From Seiridium cupressi (Eukaryota > Ascomycota > Sordariomycetes > Amphisphaeriales > Sporocadaceae): a stretch of 64,000 nucleotides of DNA. The stretch spans positions 62,001 through 126,000 of the forward strand of contig JARVKI010000023.1 of the NCBI GenBank assembly GCA_036674765.1. Reading direction: 5' to 3'. Positions 12,701-21,950 of this stretch are shown here, in pieces. The first letter of the stretch is position 1. Every line of letters starts with the position of its first letter. Below the pieces are notes generated by a model. It saw only the letters and a list, made by a program, of their open reading frames with translations. It was not told the origin of the DNA and did not search any database. A program made the position numbers and the translations under genes.

Positions 12701-14337
12701 GACCAGCTGAAAGATCTCACCGATGGAAGTGGTGCAGATGTTATCTTCAGCAGTGGAAGTACAGATGTCAATATTGCTCGCGAGGCTTGGCGATCCATTA
12801 AACGGTTCGGTCGCTTCCTTGACGGCGGCCGAAAAGACGTGCTGCGACGCAGCGCTCTAGACGGCATACCCGTCCAACGAGGCGCGTCTTACCTACCCTT
12901 TGATATTCTCGATCTTTACGAAAGCCGCCCCAAGCTCCTCGCCAAGTTCCTGCCGACCATCATCGCTCTCCTCCGGGACGGATCCATCGTGCCTCCAGGT
13001 TTGGTACGATCCGTCAACGTGGTTGACCTGAATGAGGCCGTTGCTGGTTTCTCCGACGCCTTGGGCGCTATCAAGACTGTCATCGAATATGAGAGATCCG
13101 AGACACCACTGATGGTAGTACCTTCTAGGCCGAAGCTCAACTTCAGCCCTAATTCTACGTACCTGCTCGTTGGGTGCCTAGGTGGCTTAGGCCGGAGTCT
13201 GACGACGTGGATGATGCAATCTGGTGCCCGCAGATTTGTTTTCCTCTCTAGGTCCGGTGCCGACTCATCGTCCGCAGCCAAGCTGATACAGGATATTGAA
13301 GCCTCTGGAGCCATCACGACGGTGGTGAGGGGCGATGCTACCTCACGAGAGGATGTTGTTCGTACCGTCCAGGGAGTTTCCTCGAGGTACCCAATTAAGG
13401 GAGTCGTCCATGCGGCTATGGTGTTGCGGGTAAGTATATTATTCTTCTCGTACATCTCTGGATGTGTGTTAACTCGCAACCACAGGATGGACTCTTCCAA
13501 AGCATGAGCTTCGAGAATTGGACCACCGCTGTTGAGCCGAAAATAAGGGGCGCTGCCAATCTCCACGCTGTTCTGTCCGATGAACCACTCGACTTCTTCC
13601 TCATGACGAGTTCTGTATCCGGCATCCTTGGAAACCCGGCCCAGAGCAATTACGCCGCGGCAAATACTTATCTAGACTCACTTGCCCGTCACCGACTCGC
13701 CGCCAGAAAGACAGCAGTCTCAATCGTTCTTCCCATGGTCTTGGAGGTTGGAGTAGTGGCCGAGAACACCGAGCTAGAAGGTGCTCTCAAGCGGAAGGGC
13801 ATGTACGGCATCGACGAAGAGAACCTGCTTGAGGCCTTCGAGGCTGGCATCACATCGAGCATATCTGAGCGCCCAGCCGACCATGTGGTCGTTGGTCTAG
13901 ATCCGGTAAAGCTTCAGAAGGCTGTAAGCGACGCCGCTGTGACGGATAGCTTCTGGCTTGACGATGCGCGCCTGAGCCAAACCATTCACGACATGAACTC
14001 GACGATTGATGATGCTGCTGGTAGCGGTAGCTCCAGCCAAAGTATCCTAGCTACCGTCAAGTCGGCTGCCTCCCCCGCCGAAGCGGTTGATGCAGTTACT
14101 GAGCACTTTGTTGAAAAGCTTGCCCGCATGCTGCTCCTCGACAAGGATGCGTTCGAGCCGGGTGTCAAATCAATCGCGTCATACGGCATTGACAGCATGA
14201 TCGGTGCTGAGCTGCGAAAGTGGATATACAAGGAATATAAGATAGATGTGCCTTTCACGCAACTGCTTGGGCCGATGTTGACGATAACCAAGTTTGCGGC
14301 ACAGGTCTGTGAAACACAAGGAGTCATTTTATCGTAA
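6791..14337 (+). CDS. Highly reducing iterative type I polyketide synthase (KS-AT-DH-psiMT-ER-KR-ACP)
   Basis: Cytosolic megasynthase building a reduced polyketide from malonyl-CoA. Eight exons: 6791-6956, 7009-7117, 7175-8077, 8141-8353, 8410-10044, 10106-10728, 10791-13429, 13486-14337. They join in frame to 2379 residues. KS (about 48-470): Cys221 in NTACSSS, His359 in ETHGTGT, His400 in [11 protein letters not shown]: Ser686 in GHSSGE. DH: His1019 in [10 protein letters not shown], Asp1199 in IDSALQ. Residues about 1325-1420 ([14 protein letters not shown]) sit where the C-methyltransferase belongs but are short and lack the glycine-rich SAM motif, so it is probably inactive. A structural pseudo-KR follows. 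ER (about 1640-1950) has TGTSGVAAI near 1803 in place of the usual GGVGQ-type NADPH motif. [11 protein letters not shown] and Tyr2152 in [11 protein letters not shown]: Ser2333 in GIDSM. There is no thioesterase or other release domain. Start chosen at the first ATG of exon 1; Met34 is an alternative. Confidence 0.93.
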
Positions 14338-14693
14338 CGCGGAGCGATCGAGCCAGTGGATGCGGACATCAGGGAAACCGGGCTGGCTATTCACCCCTCA
14401 TTTCATAAACTGCGTTTAGATTGATCATAACTCCGTCATTGAAAGCCCAATTTAGTCGATTTTTGTTGTATCTAACTCGCAAGTTAATGCGAAAATAACG
14501 TTACCATTATCTTATTTATAGTAGTCATAATGGTTAAGTTCTAGTAGATGTGTAGGCTGGGGGGCGTGCTGACGTCCCTAAAAACGTGTTACCACATGGT
14601 GGGCGGCCGCTGTTCAATTGATTTCAAGTCCTTGTGCGGATAGCGGATAATCCCTACCAGCGGATTTACTATGTAGTATGGGAGAGGATATGT

Positions 14694-14720
14694 GGCTGAA
14701 AAGTGACCCCGCGGGGGGGG
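14694..14720 (+). repeat. Left copy of gap-flanking direct repeat
   Basis: Starts GGCTGAAAAGTGACCCCGCG and runs into G residues. It matches base for base the sequence beginning immediately after the N run at 14808. The G run here extends to 14739 (27 G, 14713-14739), against 11 G in the right copy. Confidence 0.8.
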
Positions 14721-14797
14721 GGGGGGGGGGGGGGGGGGGACCGGAGGAAAAACCAACCACCCCAACAGGTGGACCCCCCGCAGCAAACCAACCATAT

Positions 14798-14807
14798 NNN
14801 NNNNNNN
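14798..14807. other. Scaffold gap (10 N)
   Basis: A run of exactly ten N, which looks like a fixed-size scaffolding placeholder rather than a measured distance. The true missing length is unknown. Confidence 0.98.
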
Positions 14808-14837
14808 GGCTGAAAAGTGACCCCGCGGGGGGGGGGG
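14808..14837 (+). repeat. Right copy of gap-flanking direct repeat
   Basis: Begins directly after the N run with the same 20-base word as at 14694 and ends in 11 G (14827-14837), then continues into unique sequence. This looks like one locus represented twice at contig ends. Confidence 0.8.
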
Positions 14838-15134
14838 TCCGCTGCTTACTGTTACCCAGGCACCTCATTGGCTTGCCGCCGGAGCTGTCCGCACATTTTC
14901 TTGCTCTTGGCAGTGGCAGTGGCTCGCCCCACCAACGTCATGGCGCGGGACATCCCACTTGCATGCTTGCCTGAACATCAACCATTGTCACAGGCATCCA
15001 TACATTTGTCAGCGACTGCAAAACGACGAAGCAGAAGCATTTTCATGTAGCCATCCTACCTTCGCGGGCTAAAATAGCTTCAACTACTTCGAGCTCCACC
15101 TGACCGTCGAACATCGCCTGCGCAAACCGCCAAA

Positions 15135-15773
15135 ATGAACCGCCTCTTCGGCACCGGCAACAAGGCGCCGAAACCGACGCTCAACAGCGCCATCTCGAAC
15201 ATCGATGGCGGCATCTCCAAGCTCGACGTGCAGATCGCAAAGCTCAACACGGAGCTGCGCGAGCTCACGACCAAGATGAACCGGATGCCGCCGTCGGGCA
15301 AGGCGTTCGCCAAGAAGCGGGCGCGCGACCTGCTCACGCAGCGGCGCAAGTACGAGCAGCAGCGCGACCAGCAGCAGCAGCAGGTCTGGAACATGGAGCA
15401 GGCGCAGATGATGCAGGACAACCTCAAGGGCGTCATGGCCACGGTCGACGCCATGAAGACGACGTCCAAGGAGCTCAAGAAGCAGTACGGCAAGGTCGAC
15501 ATTGACAAGATCGAGAAGCTGCAGGACGACATGGCCGACCTCATGGACGTCGGCAACGAGATACAGGAGTCCCTGTCGAGGGCCTACGACGTGCCCGACG
15601 ACGTCGACGAGGAGGAGCTCGATGCTGAGCTGGAGATGCTCGGGGCCGAGATGGAGATGGAGGCGCAGCAGAGCGTGGGAGCTGGCGAGATACCGGACTT
15701 CTTGAAGGACGAGGTGCCCGATTTTGTGGATGAGCCGGTGGAACAGGGCAAGGTGCAGGAGGCTGCGAGGTGA
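15135..15773 (+). CDS. vps60: ESCRT-III subunit Vps60/CHMP5
   Basis: Snf7-family protein acting at the endosome in multivesicular body formation. Known Vps60 recruits Vta1 and so stimulates the ATPase Vps4. A single exon codes for 212 residues, normal for the family. It opens with MNRLFGTGNKAPKP, a clear Vps60 signature, followed by a basic alpha-helical N-terminal half. The middle carries the conserved stretch KKQYGKVDIDKIEKLQDDMADL and then NEIQESLSRAYDVPDDVDEEELDAEL. The acidic C-terminal half ends in a short helix, IPDFLKDEVPDF, of the autoinhibitory/MIM-containing part. The start has a good context (CCGCCAAAATG). Codon third positions are very GC-rich compared with the neighbouring genes, which also keeps the opposite strand open over its whole length. 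Confidence 0.95.
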   Translation: MNRLFGTGNKAPKPTLNSAISNIDGGISKLDVQIAKLNTELRELTTKMNRMPPSGKAFAKKRARDLLTQRRKYEQQRDQQQQQVWNMEQAQMMQDNLKGVMATVDAMKTTSKELKKQYGKVDIDKIEKLQDDMADLMDVGNEIQESLSRAYDVPDDVDEEELDAELEMLGAEMEMEAQQSVGAGEIPDFLKDEVPDFVDEPVEQGKVQEAAR

Positions 15774-16723
15774 CAGTCCACCACTGCCTAGGGAGTCCGC
15801 TCGGAGAACTTGTAAAGATGATTTCATGGCGTTTCTTGGAGTTTTACATGGGCAAAGGACATGGCTCAGAAGAGCTCGAATGTTTTGCATACATTGGTTC
15901 ATTCAATACAGCAAGGAGCATACCAAATTTGTATAGGAAGATTCTCCAAATCGTGTGGTGAGAAGCTCGACGCATCTAATTGACATTGCACTTATTCGGA
16001 TTGGGCACGCTTTCCTATTTGATAGAACAGCAGTGTCGAAGGCTCAGTCTCAGTCCTCATATGTGCATCACTTTTCGTTCAGTGCTCTTTCAGTTGAAGT
16101 AACCTTTTGTTTGTTCAATAGTTGGGTAATTGCGGAGCTTGGACGCAAACATATCTCCCTGTGAGGGATCGAGATATCCAACTCTCAAACGGTATGTACA
16201 TCCTTAGGTCGCATATGTTTTTATTAGAGGGCTCCGTACGAAGTCACTTGAGCCTACAGTTCAAATTGGGTGTCGGGGCAGACTCATTTCAAGATTAATT
16301 CACAATACGATCTAGTACGCAGTTGCGGGTTTGTGGTTAGGGGGTCATAGCTCGTTCGGCTCTCTATGGGTAATATTACATGGAGTGCAAAAGCAATTCC
16401 CTGTGGTCACATATTCATGAGCGTCCTCCATTCATCAGTCCTGATCCATTACAACCTGGCTATTCCTCCAACACTCGGTAATACCATAACCGAAGCTCCT
16501 GTTCGCCAGATTCATCGCCAGAAAGCCATTTTCAATGAGCAAAAGCATGCCGATCTCTCCGGCAAGTAGCAGAGAAATGCTACCGTAGGCTTACCGCACT
16601 GCCTCTAGTTCCTTTTCGTGTCTTTTTGTTCTCCTTCCTGAGATGTGTAGGTCTTTGTGTAAGCGCGGAAGCGTATATGATACAGCTCCGGGGCCATTAC
16701 AATTACATTGTCGTTTCTATATG
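15774..16723. other. Intergenic region between convergent genes
   Basis: 950 bp between two stop codons (Vps60 + and F-box/WD40 -). It should contain both 3' UTRs. Nothing else recognisable was seen. Confidence 0.6.
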
Positions 16724-19700
16724 CTACTCAATAGGAGCAAAGAAACGCACCACCTCCTCGAGTTCAGGATCGCCATTGCAGAAATCCCATCCGACAATCG
16801 TCGAGGTCTGGCTGCAGCAGATGATTTTGTGTGCATCAAATTGTAACTTGAAAACCCTCGGTGCTTGTTGGTCATTTTGTGCAATGTGAGGATGGTGAGC
16901 AGGTACTGGTGCTGGAGGTAAAGGAGGAGCCGCTGAAGCTGCAGCAACCTGAGGTTGCGGCTGAGCTTGGTGCTGTTGTTGTGCTTGCTGTACCAACTGT
17001 GCGTGCTGTCTGGCGTGAGTGGCCATCGTCGGTGGACCAGCTGACACTTGTGCCGCGGAGTCAGGTGCAAAAGCTGACACCGAAGGCGCAGATATAGCAG
17101 GCAGAGTAGGGGCATTATCGCTTGACTCGGCAGCCTGTGCGCTAGTTTGGAGCATCTGCCGGATGGAATGAACTCGAGGTAAGGGGGCTACATTATTAGA
17201 TCGAGAAGTTTGCCTCGAAGGTCGTGGGTTAGTAACTGTGTGAGATGGTGACGCTCCCGCGGCACTGGGACTCCTTCGGGACGAGGATTGTTCTGCTAAC
17301 GGAACTGCCATTGCTTGCTGCACCGAATCCCGTATTCGACTTTGCTGCGATTGCGCTTGCTGCAGAGCGGTAGCAACAATCTGCCTCAAGTTCGAACGGG
17401 TCGTGGCATTCGGCACTTGATCAATGGTCCTCTGAATGTGGGAGTGATACACCAGCATTGTCGGGAAGCCCGCCAGCGCAGTTTGCAGAGCAATCGGTCC
17501 TTGCGCTACAGCCTCTTCGATGATCCTAGTGTATGAAACAGTCGTTTGGGGAGTAACGGTAGCGTGGATAGGATGTTCGACATGCGTCATACTGGCTGTG
17601 TTTTGCATTGTGGGTGGTGCGCTGGCTGGAGGGGGAGGGGGCGCCGGGTGTCTGGCTATAGGCCGCGCATTATGGTGGAGGGACGGCAGGGTTGAGCTGC
17701 TGCCGGAGTTTGGTGTGGGCGACCGCGGGGGTGAAGGTATACGGTTTGATGGAGTGCTTGCAGCTGAGATATTTGCTTGTCGGTGAGCGTTAGTTGCCGC
17801 CTCTGCCTGATGAAGAATATGGACGTTTTTCCATTTTCCTTCCTTGTTTCGACGCCAGATCATAACTGTCTGATCGTAAGAGCCCGAGACGATTCTCCCG
17901 TATGGTCCGCCGCCGCCACCAGGAGGCAACTTCGCTCCGTAAGCTGTGATGTCTTCTGGTCTACGGCTACCGGCGTTAGGGGCCCTTGCTCGATTCCGGT
18001 GGGATTCGCGCACAGCACCGGTCTTAATCGCTGCAAAATACTCGTCGTCAATCGCCTTGGCAGTAATACGGTCCTCCTCGACACTGTAGGGAAGGTCACC
18101 AAAACCGGCCTGAACGGTGCGCACTAGGTTACCGTGCCCCCGTAAAGTTGCGACCTCGAGGCATGTCTCTCGGTCGAAAACCTTGACTTCGTTGTCGCTA
18201 CTGCCACTGATTATGCGCCGTCCGTCGTATTGGACACAGGCAATACCTTTGTGGTGACCCATGACCGTCCTTCGACAGATCTGCTGAGGCCAGTCCCAAA
18301 CTTTGATGTGCCTGTCGCCACTTGCGGACACGATCTCATCGCCATGAATCTGCACAGCATTCACTGCAGCGCCATGTCCCTCGAGACAGCCGATCTGCGT
18401 GAAGGCTGGCTTGATAGGAAGTTGACTTAACAAAGTTGCATCGTAGCCATAGTTCTTCAGATTAATGGGTACAGGCCCAATTAGTTCATCAACGTTGCCG
18501 TATCCGACATCTCCAGCTCGCAGAGGCCGCCGGTTAAAGATCTTGATGCTTCTATCTTTAGAACAGGTGACCAATATACGCTTGTCAAACTTGACGTTGA
18601 GAACCGATTCACTGTGCGCCTTATCCAAAACCTGGAGCTTTTCCCCGGTGGAGAATTTCCAGATGATGACATCGGAATCGCTACTGCCGGACACTATCAA
18701 ATCTTCTTCTGGGTCGGAATCGAACTGAAGGCAGAGAACAGAGCCAATATGTCCCAAGAGCGGCTTTCGTGCGAGACGACGGGTCTTGAGATTCCATATG
18801 CGGATCGACTTGTCGCGACTTCCACTAACGACATAATCAGAATCGTACTGTAGCGAGTACACACACTCCCTATGGCCTTCCTGGGGGAAGTCCGGATGAG
18901 GAAGTTGGAAGTTTGTGTATTTTCCTGCTTCCCAGTTATACTCCAGGCGCCGGCGCATTGCATACAGATACTGCCAATTAATACTGTATCTTCCGCTCTG
19001 GCCATCGTAAGTCCAAAGAGCTGATTTGGGGAGACTAGGTTGTACTATCGACGGAACTGGGCTTTCGTAAATCTGGGTCGGAGCTCTGCCTTTGCCTTTC
19101 CTGTCGACGGGCATAGGACTGGGGGACTCCACCATGAGATGCCCCAAATGCTGTATAACGCTGCTGGTGGTTTTGGAAGACGAACCGCTCCCGGTAGCTT
19201 GAGGGCCGCCACCGAACAAGCTCGTCCCTGTCCCTGACATTTCGGTATCGTCGTCTCTATCGATTTCCATGGCATCATGCGCTTCCTGATGCATCGGGTC
19301 CGAGATGGCTCTCTTCTTGTGTGCATGTCCATATTCCGATGACTGCAATCGATGAGGGTGCATGACCCCTGGTCCGGTCAAGCCGGCATTCATTCGTCTT
19401 TCAGCAGCAGCGATCTCCTTTGGGATAGCGTGCCATCCTTCGAGATGAAACAGCCGCTCCCATAGCTTGTGGTCTAGCGAAAGATTATACCATTCCCTGC
19501 AACACCGAGCAACATTTATGAGAGAGACTGGATCGAGATATCCGAAAACCTTGAGGCAGATCTCAGCCGGCAACTTCTGGACAAAGTCTATGTAGAGTCG
19601 CGGGTTCAACTGCTTTAGGACGATGTCTTGAATCACCGTGGTGGGGAGCTCGTTCAATAGAGCCATCGCCAACTGCTTCTTCTGCGCGATATTCAAAGTC

Positions 19701-19930
19701 GAGACTCTCGGTGACAGCCAGGCCATGAATGCAGCTGGGTCGTGGGAGCCTTGTGCAAGGCTGACGACATCTTCGGCGGATGACGGATATAGAGGATACT
19801 CGCTGTACCCCTCGTCGGGCTCTTGTGCTGTCGTGAAGGGCTCCATCTCCTCCTGCAAGACAGAGCTCGCATCAAAGGGCGTGGAGTTCGGGAATGCCAT
19901 CGAGCAGCAGGACTGTCGAGTTCTGACCAA
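16724..19930 (-). CDS. fwd-1: F-box/WD40 ubiquitin-ligase substrate receptor, FWD-1/beta-TrCP-like
   Basis: Substrate receptor of an SCF ubiquitin ligase; the Neurospora relative FWD-1 targets the clock protein FRQ. A single exon gives 1068 residues. Residues about 68-117 are an alpha-helical segment in the place of the beta-TrCP D (dimerisation) domain. The F-box is about 119-161 (KLPAEICLKVFGYLDPVSL). A low-complexity linker leads to WD40 repeats from about 353, with repeats opening at HREC, HIGS, HSES, HGAA, HKGI and HGNL and a further SGSYDQTVMIW near 690. About 300 disordered residues rich in Ser, Pro and Gln follow. Then one more WD-like strand set, VFKLQFDAHKIICCSQTSTIVGWDF, sits at the very end, as in the closing blade of Slimb-type proteins. 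The start is uncertain: Met11 (19900) or Met29 are alternatives to the first ATG. Orthology to FWD-1 is inferred from architecture. Confidence 0.85.
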   Translation of the reverse strand: MVRTRQSCCSMAFPNSTPFDASSVLQEEMEPFTTAQEPDEGYSEYPLYPSSAEDVVSLAQGSHDPAAFMAWLSPRVSTLNIAQKKQLAMALLNELPTTVIQDIVLKQLNPRLYIDFVQKLPAEICLKVFGYLDPVSLINVARCCREWYNLSLDHKLWERLFHLEGWHAIPKEIAAAERRMNAGLTGPGVMHPHRLQSSEYGHAHKKRAISDPMHQEAHDAMEIDRDDDTEMSGTGTSLFGGGPQATGSGSSSKTTSSVIQHLGHLMVESPSPMPVDRKGKGRAPTQIYESPVPSIVQPSLPKSALWTYDGQSGRYSINWQYLYAMRRRLEYNWEAGKYTNFQLPHPDFPQEGHRECVYSLQYDSDYVVSGSRDKSIRIWNLKTRRLARKPLLGHIGSVLCLQFDSDPEEDLIVSGSSDSDVIIWKFSTGEKLQVLDKAHSESVLNVKFDKRILVTCSKDRSIKIFNRRPLRAGDVGYGNVDELIGPVPINLKNYGYDATLLSQLPIKPAFTQIGCLEGHGAAVNAVQIHGDEIVSASGDRHIKVWDWPQQICRRTVMGHHKGIACVQYDGRRIISGSSDNEVKVFDRETCLEVATLRGHGNLVRTVQAGFGDLPYSVEEDRITAKAIDDEYFAAIKTGAVRESHRNRARAPNAGSRRPEDITAYGAKLPPGGGGGPYGRIVSGSYDQTVMIWRRNKEGKWKNVHILHQAEAATNAHRQANISAASTPSNRIPSPPRSPTPNSGSSSTLPSLHHNARPIARHPAPPPPPASAPPTMQNTASMTHVEHPIHATVTPQTTVSYTRIIEEAVAQGPIALQTALAGFPTMLVYHSHIQRTIDQVPNATTRSNLRQIVATALQQAQSQQSRIRDSVQQAMAVPLAEQSSSRRSPSAAGASPSHTVTNPRPSRQTSRSNNVAPLPRVHSIRQMLQTSAQAAESSDNAPTLPAISAPSVSAFAPDSAAQVSAGPPTMATHARQHAQLVQQAQQQHQAQPQPQVAAASAAPPLPPAPVPAHHPHIAQNDQQAPRVFKLQFDAHKIICCSQTSTIVGWDFCNGDPELEEVVRFFAPIE

Positions 19931-21759
19931 GCTGAACAGAGCTGAAAGGGCCCGGTGTGAGGCTCAGCAGCCCAAGAGCGTGATTCGTGGTCCTCGATGC
20001 CGGGATTGACTGGGAAAAGGGAGGGGGGAGATAGAGTGCGCGATGGCTGTGTAAGTCGTAAAAGGGGGTGTTTCGCTTCGAGACAGGTGGTTTTTCTTGT
20101 TCGTAATATGTCGTCGTCGTCGCAGTGTTGTTGATTGAGGAAGATAGCCCGAAAACAGGTTCGCAGCCGGACCCCTGCGGTGTCTGTGTGGGTTGGGGTT
20201 GGGATTGCCAATGCCTAGTTTGCATTTGCGCAATGCTGGGCCAGAGGAAGCGCAGGCGGGGCCATGGGTTGTTCTTGGCGGATCTCGCAAGCCAAACAAT
20301 CAACAATCAACTCGCTGGGTCCACTAAAATCACGGCAGCCTAAACGAGCCCCCCGCATTGGCCGCATTCCTCCTCCCGATGGCGCTAGCGGCTTCGATCC
20401 ACCCCAAAGCCACTGCCACCCCGGCTCCTAGTATTGGCCCGCGCATCATCCACGACTTCACACGTCCGTCGAGCTGCATCTGCACTATGGGACCACTCAG
20501 GCCCATTGTCTTACCAACCTATAAGACACGAACATCTCATCCCAAGATAAACGAGCTTGCTTTCTGAGATGCTGTTATTGCCGCTTGCCATCCTGGCAAT
20601 TGCCTAGCAAGCATACCTTGTGTTATTAATGTTAGGCTTGAAGTTCGGATGAGGCCTCTCCCAATTAAGATGCGGACTTCGGTAACCTTCATTAAAATTG
20701 AAATCACGGGATACAACTTCCAGGTAATTGGCTGTTTCGGGCTGTAGCGACTGCGAGAACTATGATATCTGGGTGTTGCGTTCGTTCTTCGATACACAGC
20801 TTCCGCAACAGCCAAGGCATATGTTTCTCAGTCGATTACCAGCCTATAGATAGCTTCGCGATTAAGCTTATGTGAATACAGCTTAATTTAGTGTTCTTTG
20901 TCACCTCCGCGGAGCTTCAGTGCCAGTTCGCCATAGATTAGCCTTTGATGCTTTTGATCATATTATACCCAAATAAGGCATTTATATTTAGCGTGGCTCG
21001 ATGGATTAGCTTCATCTATAGGTCCTCTAGGTACCTCCAAGTTCCATCTAAGGGAATGTATTAGAAACCGTTATAGATTTCAGACTATTCATTCACATAT
21101 AGTTACAACCCATCTGGTCAGTCCATCATTCTCTCGCGGAAGCAGAGGGGCTTGGGCCGTAGTGTCCGTAAAACCTCGGTTTCTAGTTCAGATCCCGGGT
21201 ATAAAAGAAGCGTCTTAGCCTTTCACTAGCACTTTTGCTTAGTTGGGAATTAATGTACGCAACCATCGTCAACACACCAGTGTTAGTGATAATCCACATC
21301 ACTAGAATGATCCCAGTATGCTCTCAGGGCAGTCACTGTCACTGAGTAAAGGTGATTCAGGGTTTGGGTTGCTAGCACCAGGTACACCAACGCCCGAAGA
21401 TTTGTTGGGAGTGGGAAAGGACAAAAGTGGTGTCTTGTTGGGATATGATCAATCATAGCATTTTATTTAAATTACATTGATTTAGATATCTTTGTTCGCG
21501 TCAAGATTTCAATGTGCTGCATCACACGACTTTACATTCTAAGCTCGGATATATGGCTGTGCCTAGTGATGGAGATTCATTTTGTCAGAACATCACTGCA
21601 TTCTAGTAGATAGATCTACAATTTGAGTTTATCGCGACCATGGGATGAAACACGACGGGTCTGGATAAATCAAGCACTTCACCCTTAAAAATGATGGCTG
21701 GTAAGTAGACTATACTTTTTCAAGGTACTTAACTACCGCCCAACTGACCTCGTGGTCGA
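19931..21759. other. Gene-free stretch upstream of F-box gene
   Basis: The first 500 bp are probably promoter and leader of the F-box/WD40 gene. From about 20560 the sequence turns AT-rich and has only short chance ORFs. No gene or repeat could be supported before the LTR. Confidence 0.55.
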
Positions 21760-21950
21760 TGTCACGGACTGGCGCTAGCGCCAGCTATTGACAGCTGTGA
21801 ACGGCTGCTGCCAGCTGGCGCTACCAGCTGTCAGCCTAGAGTATTTAGAAGAGAGCTTGGAACTTAATTCCAGCTCTCCAGCTTTTGTAATTTACACACT
21901 TTGTGGGGGGCCTTGAAGCAAAGCCTTTGTGACCCTCTTAAACCGTGACA
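21760..21950. mobile_element. Solo LTR of a retrotransposon (191 bp)
   Basis: Begins TGTCACGG and ends CCGTGACA, a perfect 8-bp terminal inverted repeat with canonical TG...CA ends. It is flanked on both sides by the 5-bp direct repeat GTCGA (21755-21759 and 21951-21955), the expected target-site duplication. The 5' part contains a 16-bp perfect palindrome, CTGGCGCTAGCGCCAG (21769-21784), and a second GACAGCTG/CAGCTGTC pair. A TATTTAG sequence near 21841 could be the promoter. No internal retrotransposon sequence adjoins either end, so it is a solo LTR, presumably left by LTR-LTR recombination. Orientation and superfamily cannot be decided from 191 bp. Confidence 0.87.

Larger units (their letters stand above)
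14338..15134. other. Intergenic region with scaffold gap
   Basis: Follows the PKS stop. The first 200 bp are AT-rich and probably the 3' UTR. From 14690 on the sequence is disturbed by poly-G runs and an N gap, described separately. The last 300 bp look like the promoter and leader of the next gene. The right edge of the metabolite cluster therefore falls on unreliable sequence. Confidence 0.7.

Noticed and set aside
15084..15902. 272-codon open frame on the minus strand opposite Vps60
   Set aside because: It is rich in Leu, His and Arg and mirrors the GC-rich third positions of the real Vps60 gene. No family resemblance.
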